From NCBI GenBank assembly GCA_037576195.1, contig CM075102.1, forward strand, positions 23,804,745-23,868,744: a stretch of DNA of 64,000 bases, written 5' to 3'. This document shows, in pieces, positions 10,822-21,708 of the stretch. This stretch comes from Phytoseiulus persimilis. Lineage: Eukaryota > Arthropoda > Arachnida > Mesostigmata > Phytoseiidae. The notes under the pieces are model-generated. The model was not told where the DNA came from and did no database searches. It worked only from the letters and a program-made list of their open reading frames with translations. The translations under genes and the position numbers were made by a program. How positions within the stretch are numbered: the first letter of the stretch is position 1; every line of letters starts with the position of its first letter.

Positions 10822-11662
10822 GACAAAGGGAGCGAGAGAATTGCTTGCTTATCAATATGGTGGAGCTGATCGCTTCGTAATCCCATCGAGCTCAAAGTCG
10901 AATCCCCTGAAAATGGAATGGTTTCCACGGCTCTCACTTTGGGAAAGAGGATCGTGGGTTGACTAGGCAGTGAACAGTTCCGGCATCAAGCCCTGCATGT
11001 TCAGTATAGTTCCGGTCTCAACGACCACGTACAGAGCTCACGGCTTGCAGAAACCGCCGAGGCTGACATGTTTCTGGGACTCCGGAACAATTCGTTCGGA
11101 ATGAGGAATTACGCTCTGAGGGGGAGCTTCGCGTGAACTTATCTACTTGCCGTTTCGATCTTGCCAGAGGTGCAGTCGAGCGTAATGACGATGATCGTTT
11201 TTCCATGGAGAATCTATCTGGCAAAGGTGCATATTGCAGTCTAGGAATCAGGCATCGAGACGAGGTTCCTTAAGCTCCAAAGTTCCTGAAACAGGTGAAC
11301 CAAATGGCAGATCCTGCACGTTCCATGTTTCCCACGGACGAATAACGCTCGAAAGCACGGGCTCCGGTTACCATGGCCGCCTGGGAGACTAACCTTATCG
11401 GGGCATTATGCGCAGTTTCGATCGCTCTCTTCTCTGTGAACTTACGAGCTCATTCTGCGAGCCTCTTATTGTCGTATAATATATCATTGGCCTGGATTGT
11501 GACAGATAACTCTGGAATCACATCGATCTCTGGATCTCTGGATCAGAGTCGGCATGTCAAAGTTTCGAATAAATTCTGTTAAAAATGACTGTTCAGGGGC
11601 CTCTTCACCGAGGTCCGCGGAGAGACCATCGACCTCTGTTCGGCGCAGGGTCGCAAATCCGG

Positions 11663-11825
11663 AACCGGTTCAGGGAAATCGGAACCGATTCCGGATTCCC
11701 AGAACCGGTTCTGAGCAGCCTGAAACCGATTCTAGATTTCCAGAACCGGTTCTGGGCAACCTGGAACCGGTTCTGGATGTTCAGAACCGGTTCCGAGCAA
11801 CCTGCAACCGGTTCCGGGAGTTCGG
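11663..11825. repeat. Palindromic minisatellite, alternating 20/21-bp units
   Basis: Eight successive units each start with AACCGGTT or AACCGATT, followed by about 12 further bases. Unit lengths are 20, 20, 21, 20, 21, 20, 21 and 20, and alternate units share different spacers (GGATTTCCAG type versus GAGCAACCTG type), so the basic period is a 41-bp dimer. Several units form longer perfect palindromes such as CAGAACCGGTTCTG. The mean spacing of about 20.5 bp is close to two helical turns, so the palindromes would face the same side of the DNA. Confidence 0.85.
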
Positions 11826-12484
11826 CATCGGCTCTCCATTCCAGATGATAACCTCTGGATTTCCTTCTTCTACGCATACTTGTAAGGACTCGACGCACGT
11901 AGAGCTTGTTGATGAATGCAATATGAGGAAATTGACGACAGTCATTGGCATCGAATGCCTCGCGGAATTCCCGCACGCGATTTTCACAGCCTATGGCAAC
12001 CTCAGGGTTCGTAAAATTAGTATCCGGAACCATTTTTCCCTCTCGAGAAACTGACATCTTCTAGATAGAGATCGCAAGGAAAGGGTTCGCGGCCTGCCAG
12101 CGGCCCCAAACGGACTATGGACCCCCTGAGAGCGAAATGATTCTGATTGTAAATCATCTGATGCATGAAAAAAATGCATCCGCTGCTAAATCTTTGCGGA
12201 GCAAATTGAGTGCTCAGTCAATGGCCATGCAGATCCAGGTTGTTCACCGCTTCCTTGGAACTCAACTACACCCTCGGTTGACTACTTGTCTTTTTCGATC
12301 GATACGGTGTTGAATGAAATATCGGAAAACAGCTTAGACAGCAGAAGGACTTCGACTATGGCTCGGTATTGCGAGTGGTCCGGGGAAGCATCTGTGAGAG
12401 CTCAAGGTTCACAACACTGACTCGAACCTGGAGATACCGAAACAAAAAAGCGATGAGCTTTACGTTGGCATTCAAACAAAACCT
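11826..12484. other. No gene recognised
   Basis: DNA between the palindromic minisatellite and the 5'-truncated LINE. Short frames on both strands match nothing known to me. Confidence 0.4.
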
Positions 12485-15400
12485 AGAGGCAAAAACCCGC
12501 GATTTGGGAGGAAAAATTGCTGGAAAAATCAACAGTATAATCACGAAGTCCATAACAACGCGAAAGTAATCAAGAAGATCACCCAATAACTCATCAGGGG
12601 AGTGGCGAGGCTTGAGAGAGAGGTCAGAGACCTCATCAAAGAGAGTGTGACGATCCCGGTACAAGCTGAGACGAAACCCTGTGAGATATGTGCGAAACGC
12701 GCATGCGGAACAAAGGGTGCCTCGGAGCGGAAGACAAGATTAGAGCAAGAAGAAGCTGACAGAATAAAGTGAGAGATCTCAAATCTGGAAAGCCTGGAAG
12801 GGATGGTACACCTTGCCGAGAAGAAATGGCCTGAGCAAACCTTCGAGAAGGTGATCCAAGGAAAATCACAGCCTCGAGGACGGTGAGGTTGCTTCTACAA
12901 CTGCACTGCTGTCGCCTGCGCTCCTAAGAGCAGGTGCCTCACAAGTCGCTAAAGAGAAGAGAACCCTCATCGTGGGAAAGATCAAGAGCGTCGCCACAGC
13001 GATAGACATCGCAGAAATACTTCAGAGAGTAGCAGAGCAGACGAAAATGAGCTGTCATAAAAGCGAAGAAAAGATCCTGCTAAAGATACCGTGTATCTCC
13101 GACCACGGACTATATAGGAAACTCGCGGAGGCATGTTGGATCGTCAATGGCACTGAAGGTGGAGCAGAGCTCTCGCTCAAGTCACTCCGAGACCCTGCCA
13201 AAAGGTCAGCAGACAAGAGACAAACAGACGGCAAGAAGACCTCGCGACGAAACGAAGGATCAATCCTCGTCGGAACAGGAGAGAAAAGCTTTGCCGATGT
13301 CCTCAAAAACCTCCGCAGCAATATCGACACGGAGACGTCCAGAGCTCTTGAAGTCGACGTCCGAGGGGTCCGCCAAACAGTAGAAGGTCTCTGGATCCAG
13401 ATTTGGGAGAATAAGAGTGGAGGACAGGAGAGGCTAGCCAAATACATCTCTGATGAGCTCAAACTGAGCGCGAAAACGCGGGGCCCCTAACTGAACTCCA
13501 CCATCATAGTGTCTCGCATGGACATGGTCACTGACGAGTCGTAGATCGATAAAGAGCTCAGAAACGCATTAGGAAGGCAGCAGGAAGGATACGTTCGAGT
13601 GGAATAGATAAGAGAAACGAAATCACGGGAAAGAACAGTCTTGGTCCGACTATCCAAATCCAACGCTGAAAGGATGCTTAATATGGGAAGGATCAAGATC
13701 GGATGGCAACACTGCAGCGTAAAAGAATGATATCCAACACTTGCTCAGTAGAAGAAACAAAAGAGAGGAAGTGCTACCGATGCGGAGGCAACGGCCTTAT
13801 CGGCAAGAATTGTAAAGCAGCAGAAGCTTTCTGTACAAGCTGTGAAGCTAGCGGACATTCGGCATACTCATCACTGTGCCCGAAGTATCGACTGATCATC
13901 CAGACGATGCGGGACCGGTCGCGAAGCAGAGGACAGCGAACTGAGAATGTCGAGAACCGCGGACCGGCAATCGGAAAGCCCACAGAAGCTGAGACGCAAG
14001 AGAAGACCATAGGAAACAGAACAAAGGAGTCTGAAGGATGGATCACAATGCAGAACGGGAAGAGGGTCCCGTCAGGAAACCTACAATGAACATGAAGATA
14101 GTACAGATCAACCTCAACAGGTCTAGAGCAGCACACGCTCTCCTGGAAGACAGAGTCAACAAAGAAAATATCAGCGTATGTACACTGAGCGAAGTTAATA
14201 GGAAAATATCCAGCAGAAAACTTGGAAGAGACCAAGGATGGATTTCTGAAGAATCAGGGGATACTGCTATATGGATCACCCGTAATTGTGAGGAAAGTAT
14301 CAAGGAACGGAAGATAGCTGGAGGTAACATCGAGGTGGCCCTCACCGAGAGCAACACACGCATCCTCAGCTGTTATTTCTCACCGAACCGAAATACAGAA
14401 GAATGTATTGAATACATCGAAGCACTAGAAAACGTCGTTGAAGGAACGAGCGGATAACCAGGGGCAATGCCCTGGAGGAGCTACTGGCAAGACACGGATT
14501 GTATATACTCAATGACAGCAAGACCCCCACATTCCGAAGAGGTGAACAGGAGACCTTCATCGACATCCCAGCAGCACGAATCCCGTCCGGGATCTCAGGA
14601 TGGACAGTCAATGATGAATTCGAGTCGCTCATTAACCATCTGTATCTGGAGATGGAAGCTGTAGGAGAGGAACAACCAATACCAGAAAGACAAACCGGCT
14701 GGGTTGCAAGGCGACTCGACCAGGAGATCCTCGCGCAAAGCATAGATGAGGAATGCAAGAGACTCAACGACCTCAATATGAATGTAGACGAACGTAATAT
14801 TCTGAAGATCCTACGCAGTGCCTGTCAGGCAGCATCCTCGAGAGCACCACCCCAGCTTGGCCGAAAAAAGCCATCGTACTGGTGGACGCGAGAAGTCGAG
14901 GAGCAGAGAAAAACTTGCCTCTCAGCACGAAGAAACTACGTGCGATCGAGAAGAACAATACACATCAATCCCGAAGCAACGCAACAGTCCTTAACGAGAT
15001 ACTCGCTGGAAGAAAAAGAAGTACATGAAGACTATCTTGGACGCAAAACGCGCGAGCTGGAGGGAGCTCCTAGAGAATCTCAGACAGGATGTGTGGGGTC
15101 TTCCATACAAGATCATCCGAGATGAGGTTGGCCGACACAGGCGACAGCTATCCTCCGAAACAATTGACAAGGCAATCTCAGACCTCTTCCCAGAGGGCAA
15201 CGATTCGAGAGAGGAAACTTACCCATCAAGGAAGAAGATACCCCTGAAGTAACCAATAAAGAAGTTATAGACGCTGCCGATCGAATCGCGCTCCGCAAAA
15301 TACCGGGACCCGATGGCATCCCAGCAGAAGCTCTCCAGATACTCATGAAGAGATGGCCATCCATCTTCGGAAAAGCCCAAAACGCGGTCATACAGAGTGG

Positions 15401-16855
15401 AATTTTCCCACCTCAAGGGAGAACTGCAAGGCTCGTACTGATCCCGAAACCTGGGAAACCAAACTCGCTTTGATGGAGAGGTACCCCCAAGGGGAGCTGT
15501 GGTTATCGCATACGCTGACGACCTTGCGATCATAACGAAGGCAAGATCAATTGAGGAACTGGAGGAAATCACTCAGGACTCACTTGACATCATCTCACGG
15601 TGAATGAAAGCGAATAACCTCGCCCTTGCGCCTGAGAAAACGGAGGCTGTGATGCTGATCAAACGCAAAAAGGATCTTCTCCCAATAGTGGTAGTGGCAG
15701 GACAAAGAGTAGAAGTGGCCAGATCCGCGAAATACTTGGGAGTTCTATTACAGTCCGACCTGAAGGGGACTGAACAGATCAAGATGGTTGCCAATAAGGC
15801 CTGGAAAGCGGCAACCGACATAGCGACGATTTTAACGCGCACCTATGGAGCATCTGAGAACCAAAGGAGGTTTTTGGCCACAGTGGCCCAATCCATCGCA
15901 CTGTATGCCGCCCCTATTTGGAGTCCACCTGCGCTGCGATACAAAAAGAACAGAGACGCCCTGGAACGAGCGCAAAGAATCACCGCGATAAGGATCACTA
16001 GAGCCTATCGCACGGTATCCACTTCAGCTTTGCTTGTGCTGGCCCGCGCGATCCCGTGGCCCCTCCTGGCGCAGGAGAGAGTGAAGACCTACAGTCGCGA
16101 CAAGATCCGAGATGGGGACTACGAGTCCGGAAGCGACGAGGAGGCCCACAAAAAAGATGAAGAGATACGCGAAGAGACGCTCAACAAGTGGCAACAATCT
16201 TGGAGCAGCTCGCTGACCGGCAGAACGACCTACGATAGCATATCGGATCTGCGAAGCTGGTACGAGCGGGAATTCGGTGAACTAACGTACCACACAACCC
16301 AAGTCCTCACAGGACACGGAGATTTCCAGAAGTACCTCCATCGCTTCAAGGAAGCTCCTAGCCCTTTGTGCATGCTTTGCGATTCAGGGGCAGAAGACGA
16401 TGTGGATCGTACGGTCTTCACTTGCGAAGCGCTGTCTCGGCCAAGACGAGGCTTAGAAGGGGGCTCGGTCCCAGAACTGGTCCAGAAGATGCTGCAAAAT
16501 GAAGGTAAGTGGAATTTAATCTCACGCAAAAAAGGATGTATACTCAAAAAAAAGGAGTACATGCTCATGCAAAGAAACGCAGAACTAAACGGTCAACCTA
16601 CGCCTGCGCCCGAGGTCCCGTAGGAACCCTAGCCGCAAGACAGAACGAAGGATAGATCAAAAAGGGAGACGAGAGCTGAATGACGAAGCGGACGGCCCTT
16701 GGTGACCCGGAAGTAATACAATACAGGGCTTGCCTTGAGTGCCCAAATGGCAGAGGGAGGGGTTTTAGAGGACACACCTCATAACTAGGGCAACGGACGT
16801 AAGTCCTATCTCTTGTATGCGAAGGGATTTCCCCTCCCGCCAGAAAAAAGAAAGA
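12485..16855 (+). mobile_element. R1-clade LINE, decayed plus-strand copy
   Basis: This is the same family as the full-length minus-strand element at 18440-24193. ORF1 homology begins near 12486 (KTRDLGGKIAGKIN), so the copy is 5'-truncated. It then continues through the zinc-knuckle region (13760-13880), the endonuclease, reverse transcriptase and the C-terminal CMLCDSGAEDDVDRTVFTC knuckle, ending with a 3' UTR and short A-rich tail at 16843-16855. Compared with the intact copy there are internal deletions near 12850 (about 115 bp), 13737 (about 44 bp, removing the first knuckle), 14457 (about 70 bp) and 15466 (several hundred bp of RT), plus nonsense changes. At its ORF1/ORF2 junction the ORF1 stop and an ATG overlap as ATGA. 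Confidence 0.9.
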
Positions 16856-17040
16856 GGTCCATCTGCCTGGAATTCCTCTCTGCCAGTCCTTATTCCACCT
16901 GTCGATGGTTCCCTCCTTGATCTCTTCATCAGAGCGGCCCTGGTCTTTCTCCGAAGAGTCATACGGCAGGTCTCGTCTTTCATTTTCTGTATACACCGGA
17001 GCTACATTTAAAATTTCATGACTTCATACTCAGTTATACG
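16856..17040 (-). mobile_element. Inverted fragment of a related R1-type LINE
   Basis: Directly after the A-rich tail of the plus-strand LINE, the minus strand reads DEEIKEGTIDRWNKDWQRG. This matches the C-terminal region of the R1-clade ORF2 (DEEIREETLNKWQQSW) but is clearly diverged, so it is a second family or subfamily. It fills the gap up to the 45-bp minisatellite. Confidence 0.6.
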
Positions 17041-17069
17041 TTTATCATATCAACCATACCCCTACATCC

Positions 17070-18439
17070 GAGCATTACTTCCCAACTCTGGAGGGGTGAT
17101 TCCGGGACCAATCTGAGCACTACTTCCCAAGTCTGGAGAGATGATTTCGGGACCAATCTGACTATTACTTCCCAACTCTGGAGGGGTGATTCCGAGACCA
17201 ATCTGAGCATTACTTCCCAACTCTGGAGGGGTGATTCCGAGACCAATCTGAGCATTACTTCCCAACTCTGGAGGGGTGATTTCGGGACCAATCTGAGCAT
17301 TACTTCCCAACTCTGGAGGAGTGATTCCGAGACCAATCTAGCCATCACTCTACAACTCTGGAGGGGTGATCCCGGGACCAATCTGAGCATTACTTTCCAA
17401 CTCTGGAGGGTTGATTCCGGGAGCAATCTGAACACTACTTCCCAAGTCTGGAGGGGTGATTCCGGAACCAATCTGACCATTACTTCCCAAGGCTGGAGGG
17501 GTGATTCCGGGACCAATCTGAGCATTACTTTCTAACTCTGGAGAGGTGATTCCGGGACCAATCTGGCCATTACTTCTCAACTCTGGAGGGGTGATTCAGG
17601 GACCAATCTGACCATTACTCTCCAACTCTGGAGGGGTGATCCCGGGACCAATCTGAGCATTACTTTCCAACTCTGGAGGGGTGATCCCGGAACCAATCTG
17701 AGCATTACTTTCCAACTCTGGAGGGTTGATTCCGGGAGCAATCTGAACACTACTTCCCAAGTCTGGAGGGGTGATTCCGGAACCAATCTGACCATTACTT
17801 CCCAAGCCTGGAGGGGTGATTCCGGGACCAATCTGAGCATTACTTTCTAACTCTGGAGAGGTGATTCCGGGACCAATCTGGCCATTACTTCCCAACTCTG
17901 GAGGGGTGATTCAGGGACCAATCTGACCATTACTCTCCAACTCTGGAGGGGTGATCCCGGGACCAATCTGAGCATTACTTTCCAACTCTGGAGGGGTGAT
18001 CCCGGGACCAATCTGAGCATTACTTTCCAACTCTGGAGGGTTGATTCCGGGAGCAATCTGAACACTACTTCCCAAGTCTGGAGGGGTGATTCCGGAACCA
18101 ATCTGACCATTACTTCCCAAGCCTGGAGGGGTGATTCCGGGACCAATCTGAGCATTACTTTCTAACTCTGGAGAGGTGATTCCGGGACCAATCTGGCCAT
18201 TACTTCCCAACTCTGGAGGGGTGATTCAGGGACCAATCTGACCATTACTCTCCAACTCTGGAGGGGTGATCCCGGGACCAATCTGAGCATTACTTTCCAA
18301 CTCTGGAGGGGTGATCCCGGAACCAATCTGAGCATTACTTTCCAACTCTGGAGGGGTGATTCCGGGAGCAATCTGAACACTACTTCCCAAGTCTGAAGGG
18401 GTGATTCCGGGAGCAATCTGAACACTACTTCTCAAGTCT
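17070..18439. repeat. 45-bp minisatellite, left block (about 30 units)
   Basis: The unit is close to gagcattacttcccaactc then tggaggggtgattccgggac then caatct. Variants differ at a few positions (cccaactc/cccaagtc; gagcatt/gaacact). A higher-order period of 315 bp (seven units) is visible: the pattern at 17596-17895 recurs at 17911-18210. Because 45 is divisible by three and the units lack stops in most frames, long open frames run on both strands; this is a by-product of the period and not by itself evidence for a protein. Confidence 0.95.
18425..18439. repeat. Target-site duplication of the full-length LINE, left copy
   Basis: ctacttctcaagtct precedes the poly-T tract and is repeated exactly at 24194-24208 on the other side of the element. 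It is a piece of a 45-bp minisatellite unit. Confidence 0.9.
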
Positions 18440-18682
18440 TTTTTTTTTTTTTTTTTCTTGCGGGAGGGGGATACAAGAGATAGGACTTTCGTCCATTACC
18501 CTAGTTATGAGGTGTGTCCTCTAAAACCCCTCCCTCCGCCCTTTTGGTGACTGGGCACTCAGGGCAAGCCCTGTATTGTATTACTTCCGGGTCACCAAGG
18601 GCCGTCCGCTTCGTCAGTCAGCTCTCGTCTCCCTTTTTTTTTTGTTTATCTATTCTCCGTTCTGTCTTGCGGCTAGGGTTCC

Positions 18683-21600
18683 CTACGGGACCTCAGGCAT
18701 AGTTTGCCCGTTTAGTTCTGCGTTTCTTCGCATGAGCATGTTCTCCTTTTTTTTGAGTATACATCCTATTTTGCGTGAGATTAAATTCCACTTACCTTCA
18801 TTTTGCAGCATCTTTTGGACCAGTTCTGGGACCGAGCCTCCTTCTAAGCCTCGTCTTGGCTGAGACAGCGCTTCGCAAGTGAAGACCGTATGATCCACAT
18901 CGTCTTCTGCCCCTGAATCGCAAATGATGCACAGTGGGCTAGGAGCTTTCTTGAAGCGATGGAGGTACTTCTGGAAATCTCCGTGTCCTGTGAGGACTTG
19001 GGTTGTGTGGTACGTTAGTTCACCGAATTCCCGCTTGTACCAGCTTCGCAGATCCGATATGCTATCGTAGGTCGTTCTGTCGGTCAGCGAGCTGCTCCAA
19101 GATTGTTGCCACTTGTTGAGCGTCTCTTCGCGTATCTCTTCATCCTTTTTGTGGGCCTCCTCGTCACTTCCGGACTCATCGTCCCCATCTCGGATCTTGT
19201 CGCGCCTGTAGGTCTCCACTCTCTCCTGCGCTAGGAAGGGCCAGGGGATCGCGCGGGCCAGCACAAGCAACGCTGAAGTGGATACCGTGCGATAGGCTCT
19301 AGTGATCCTTATCGCGGTGATTCTTTGCGCTCGTTCCAGAGCGTCTCTGTTCTTTTTGTATCGCAGCGCAGATGGACTCCAAATAGGGGCGGCATACAGT
19401 GCGATGGATTGGGCCACTGTGGCCAAAATCCTCCTTTGGTCCTCAGATGCTCCATAGGTGCGCGGTAAAATCGTCGCTATGTCGGTTGCCGCTTTCGTGG
19501 CCTTATTGACGACCATCTTGATGTGTTCAGTCCCCTTCAGGTCTGACTGTAATAGAACTCCCAAGTATTTCGCGAATCTGGCCACTTCTACTCTATGTCC
19601 TTCCACTACCACTCTTGGGAGGCGGTCCTTTTTGCGTTTGATCAGCATCACGGCCTCCGTTTTCTCAGGCGCAAGGGCGAGGTGATTCGCTTTCATCCAC
19701 CGTGAGATTATGTCAAGTGAGTCCTGTGTGATTTCTTCCAGTTCCTCAATTGATCTTGCCTTCGTTATGATCGCAAGGTCGTCAGCGTATGCGATAGTCA
19801 CAGCTCCCCTTGGGAGTACCTCTCTCAAAACGTCGTCATAAGCCACATTCCACAAGGTCGGTCCTAACACCGAACCCTGCGGAACTCCCGCTGACATTCG
19901 ATGGGTTCGACCTTTCTCGTCGACGATCCATCTATTTTGTAGGTAGCAGCTCAGTATTCTCCGGAGGTAAGGGGAGATCTGCCTCTTCTGCAGACTTTTC
20001 AGGACTACCTCCCACTCCACCGAATTGAAGGCATTCCTGACATCCAGAAGGGTGATGAGGACACGGTCTCTCAGCTTCCGTGAGCGCTGCTTCTCGGCAT
20101 CAACTATTTGTGTAACCCTTTCCAGGGCAGACAGGGTGGATCTTCCTCTTCGAAAGCCAAACTGGTTTTCGGAGAGACGCCCGTCCTCTTCAAGCTCATC
20201 TTGTAGTCTCCTGTTTATGATGCTCTCCACTGCCTTGGCGGTTGTGTCCAGCAGGCATATGGGTCTGTAGGAGTTCGGTTTCCCAGGTTTCGGGATCAGT
20301 ACGAGCCTTGCAGTTCGCCATTGGGGTGGGAAGATTCCACTCTGTATGATCGCGTTTGCGGCTTTTCCGAAGATGGATGGCCATCTCTTCATGAGTATCT
20401 TGAGAGCTTCTGCTGGGATGCCATCGGGTCCTGGTGTTTTGCGGAGCGCGATTCGATCGGCAGCGTCTATAACTTCTTTATTGGTTACCTCGGGGATATC
20501 TTCTTCATTGATGAATAAGTTTTCTCTCTCGAAATCGGTGCCCTCTGGGAAGAGGTCCGAGACTGCCTTGTCAATTGTTTCGGAGGATAATTGTCGCCTG
20601 GTTCGGCCAACCTTATCTCGGATGATCTTGTATGGAAGACCCCACACATCCTGTCTGAGATTCTCAAGGAGATCCCTCCAGCTCGCGCGTTTTGCGTCCA
20701 AGATAGTCTTCATGTACTTCTTTTTTTCCAGCGAGTATCTTGTCAAGGACTGCTGCGTTGCTTCGGGATTCATGTGTATTGTTCTTCTCGATCGCACGTA
20801 GTTTCTTCGTGCTGAGAGGCAAGTTTTTCTCTGCTCCGCGACTTCTCGCGTCCACCAGTACGCTGGCCTTTTTCGGCCAAGCTGGGGTGATGTTCTCGAG
20901 GATGCTGCCTGACAGGCATTGCGTAGGATCTTCAGAATAACATGTTCATTTACATTCATATTGAGATCTTTAAGTCTCTTGCATTCCTCATCTATGCTTT
21001 GCGCGAGGATCTCCTGGTCGAGTCGTCTTGCAATCCAGCCGGTCTGTCTTTCTGGTATTTGTTGTTCTTCTCCTACAGCTTCCATCTCCACATACAGATG
21101 GTCGCTGAGCGACTCGAATTCATCATTGACCGTCCATCCTGAGATCCCAGACGGGATTCGTGCTGCAGTGATGTCGATGAAGGTCTCCTGTGTACCTCTT
21201 CGGAATGTGGGGGTCTTGCTGTCATTGAGTATATACAATCCGTGTCTTGCCAGTAGCTCCTCCAGGGCATTGCCCCTGGCTGTGTTGCGAGCACTTCCCC
21301 AGGCCGTTGATGCCGCATTGAAGTCTCCCGCGAGGATAACCTGTCCGCTCGTTCCTTCAACGACGTTTTCTAGTGCTTCGATGTATTCAATAAATTCTTC
21401 TGTATTCCGGTTCGGTGAGAAATAACAGCTGAGGAGGCGTGTGTTGCTCTCGGCGAGGGCCACCTCGGTGATACCTCCAGCTATCTTCCGTTCCTTGATA
21501 CTTTCCTTACAGTTACGGGTGATCCATATGGCAGTATCCCCTGATTCTTCAGAAATCCATCCTTGGTCTCTTCCGAATTTTCTGTTAGATATTTTTCTAT

Positions 21601-21706
21601 TAACTTCGCTCAGTATACATACGCTGATATCTTCCTTGTTGACTCTGTCTTCCAGGAGAGCGTGTGCTGCTCTAGATCGGTTGAGGTTGATCTGTACTAT
21701 ATTCAT
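18683..21706 (-). CDS. R1-clade LINE ORF2: endonuclease-reverse transcriptase
   Basis: About 1007 aa. I start it at the ATG of MNIVQINLNRSRAAHALL, which begins two bases after the ORF1 stop (TAA-AC-ATG); an upstream in-frame ATG at 21760 would overlap ORF1. The N-terminal 220 residues form an APE-like endonuclease (QINLNRSRAAHALLEDRV; ILAGDFNAASTAWGS). Reverse transcriptase follows with KTPGPDGIPAEALKILM, PKPGKPNSYRPICLLD, QFGFRRGRSTL, TLLDVRNAFNSVEWE, VPQGSVLGPTLWN and the catalytic AYADDLAII. Near the C-terminus is a CCHC motif, C-x2-C-x7-H-x4-C (CIICDSGAEDDVDHTVFTC). It nicks target DNA and copies the RNA in place. The frame has no stop, so the enzyme may be functional. Confidence 0.93.
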   Translation of the reverse strand: MNIVQINLNRSRAAHALLEDRVNKEDISVCILSEVNRKISNRKFGRDQGWISEESGDTAIWITRNCKESIKERKIAGGITEVALAESNTRLLSCYFSPNRNTEEFIEYIEALENVVEGTSGQVILAGDFNAASTAWGSARNTARGNALEELLARHGLYILNDSKTPTFRRGTQETFIDITAARIPSGISGWTVNDEFESLSDHLYVEMEAVGEEQQIPERQTGWIARRLDQEILAQSIDEECKRLKDLNMNVNEHVILKILRNACQAASSRTSPQLGRKRPAYWWTREVAEQRKTCLSARRNYVRSRRTIHMNPEATQQSLTRYSLEKKKYMKTILDAKRASWRDLLENLRQDVWGLPYKIIRDKVGRTRRQLSSETIDKAVSDLFPEGTDFERENLFINEEDIPEVTNKEVIDAADRIALRKTPGPDGIPAEALKILMKRWPSIFGKAANAIIQSGIFPPQWRTARLVLIPKPGKPNSYRPICLLDTTAKAVESIINRRLQDELEEDGRLSENQFGFRRGRSTLSALERVTQIVDAEKQRSRKLRDRVLITLLDVRNAFNSVEWEVVLKSLQKRQISPYLRRILSCYLQNRWIVDEKGRTHRMSAGVPQGSVLGPTLWNVAYDDVLREVLPRGAVTIAYADDLAIITKARSIEELEEITQDSLDIISRWMKANHLALAPEKTEAVMLIKRKKDRLPRVVVEGHRVEVARFAKYLGVLLQSDLKGTEHIKMVVNKATKAATDIATILPRTYGASEDQRRILATVAQSIALYAAPIWSPSALRYKKNRDALERAQRITAIRITRAYRTVSTSALLVLARAIPWPFLAQERVETYRRDKIRDGDDESGSDEEAHKKDEEIREETLNKWQQSWSSSLTDRTTYDSISDLRSWYKREFGELTYHTTQVLTGHGDFQKYLHRFKKAPSPLCIICDSGAEDDVDHTVFTCEALSQPRRGLEGGSVPELVQKMLQNEGKWNLISRKIGCILKKKENMLMRRNAELNGQTMPEVP

Positions 21707-21708
21707 GT

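Larger units (their letters stand above)
8690..11540 (-). repeat. Tandem duplication unit 2 (gene B plus flanks)
   Basis: Begins with cgagcagggcgaagag-like DNA also found at the start of unit 3 (29365) and ends with the cctcttattgtcgtat block shared with units 1 and 3. It has about 470 bp (8925-9405) that unit 3 lacks; which state is ancestral cannot be told here. Confidence 0.85.
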
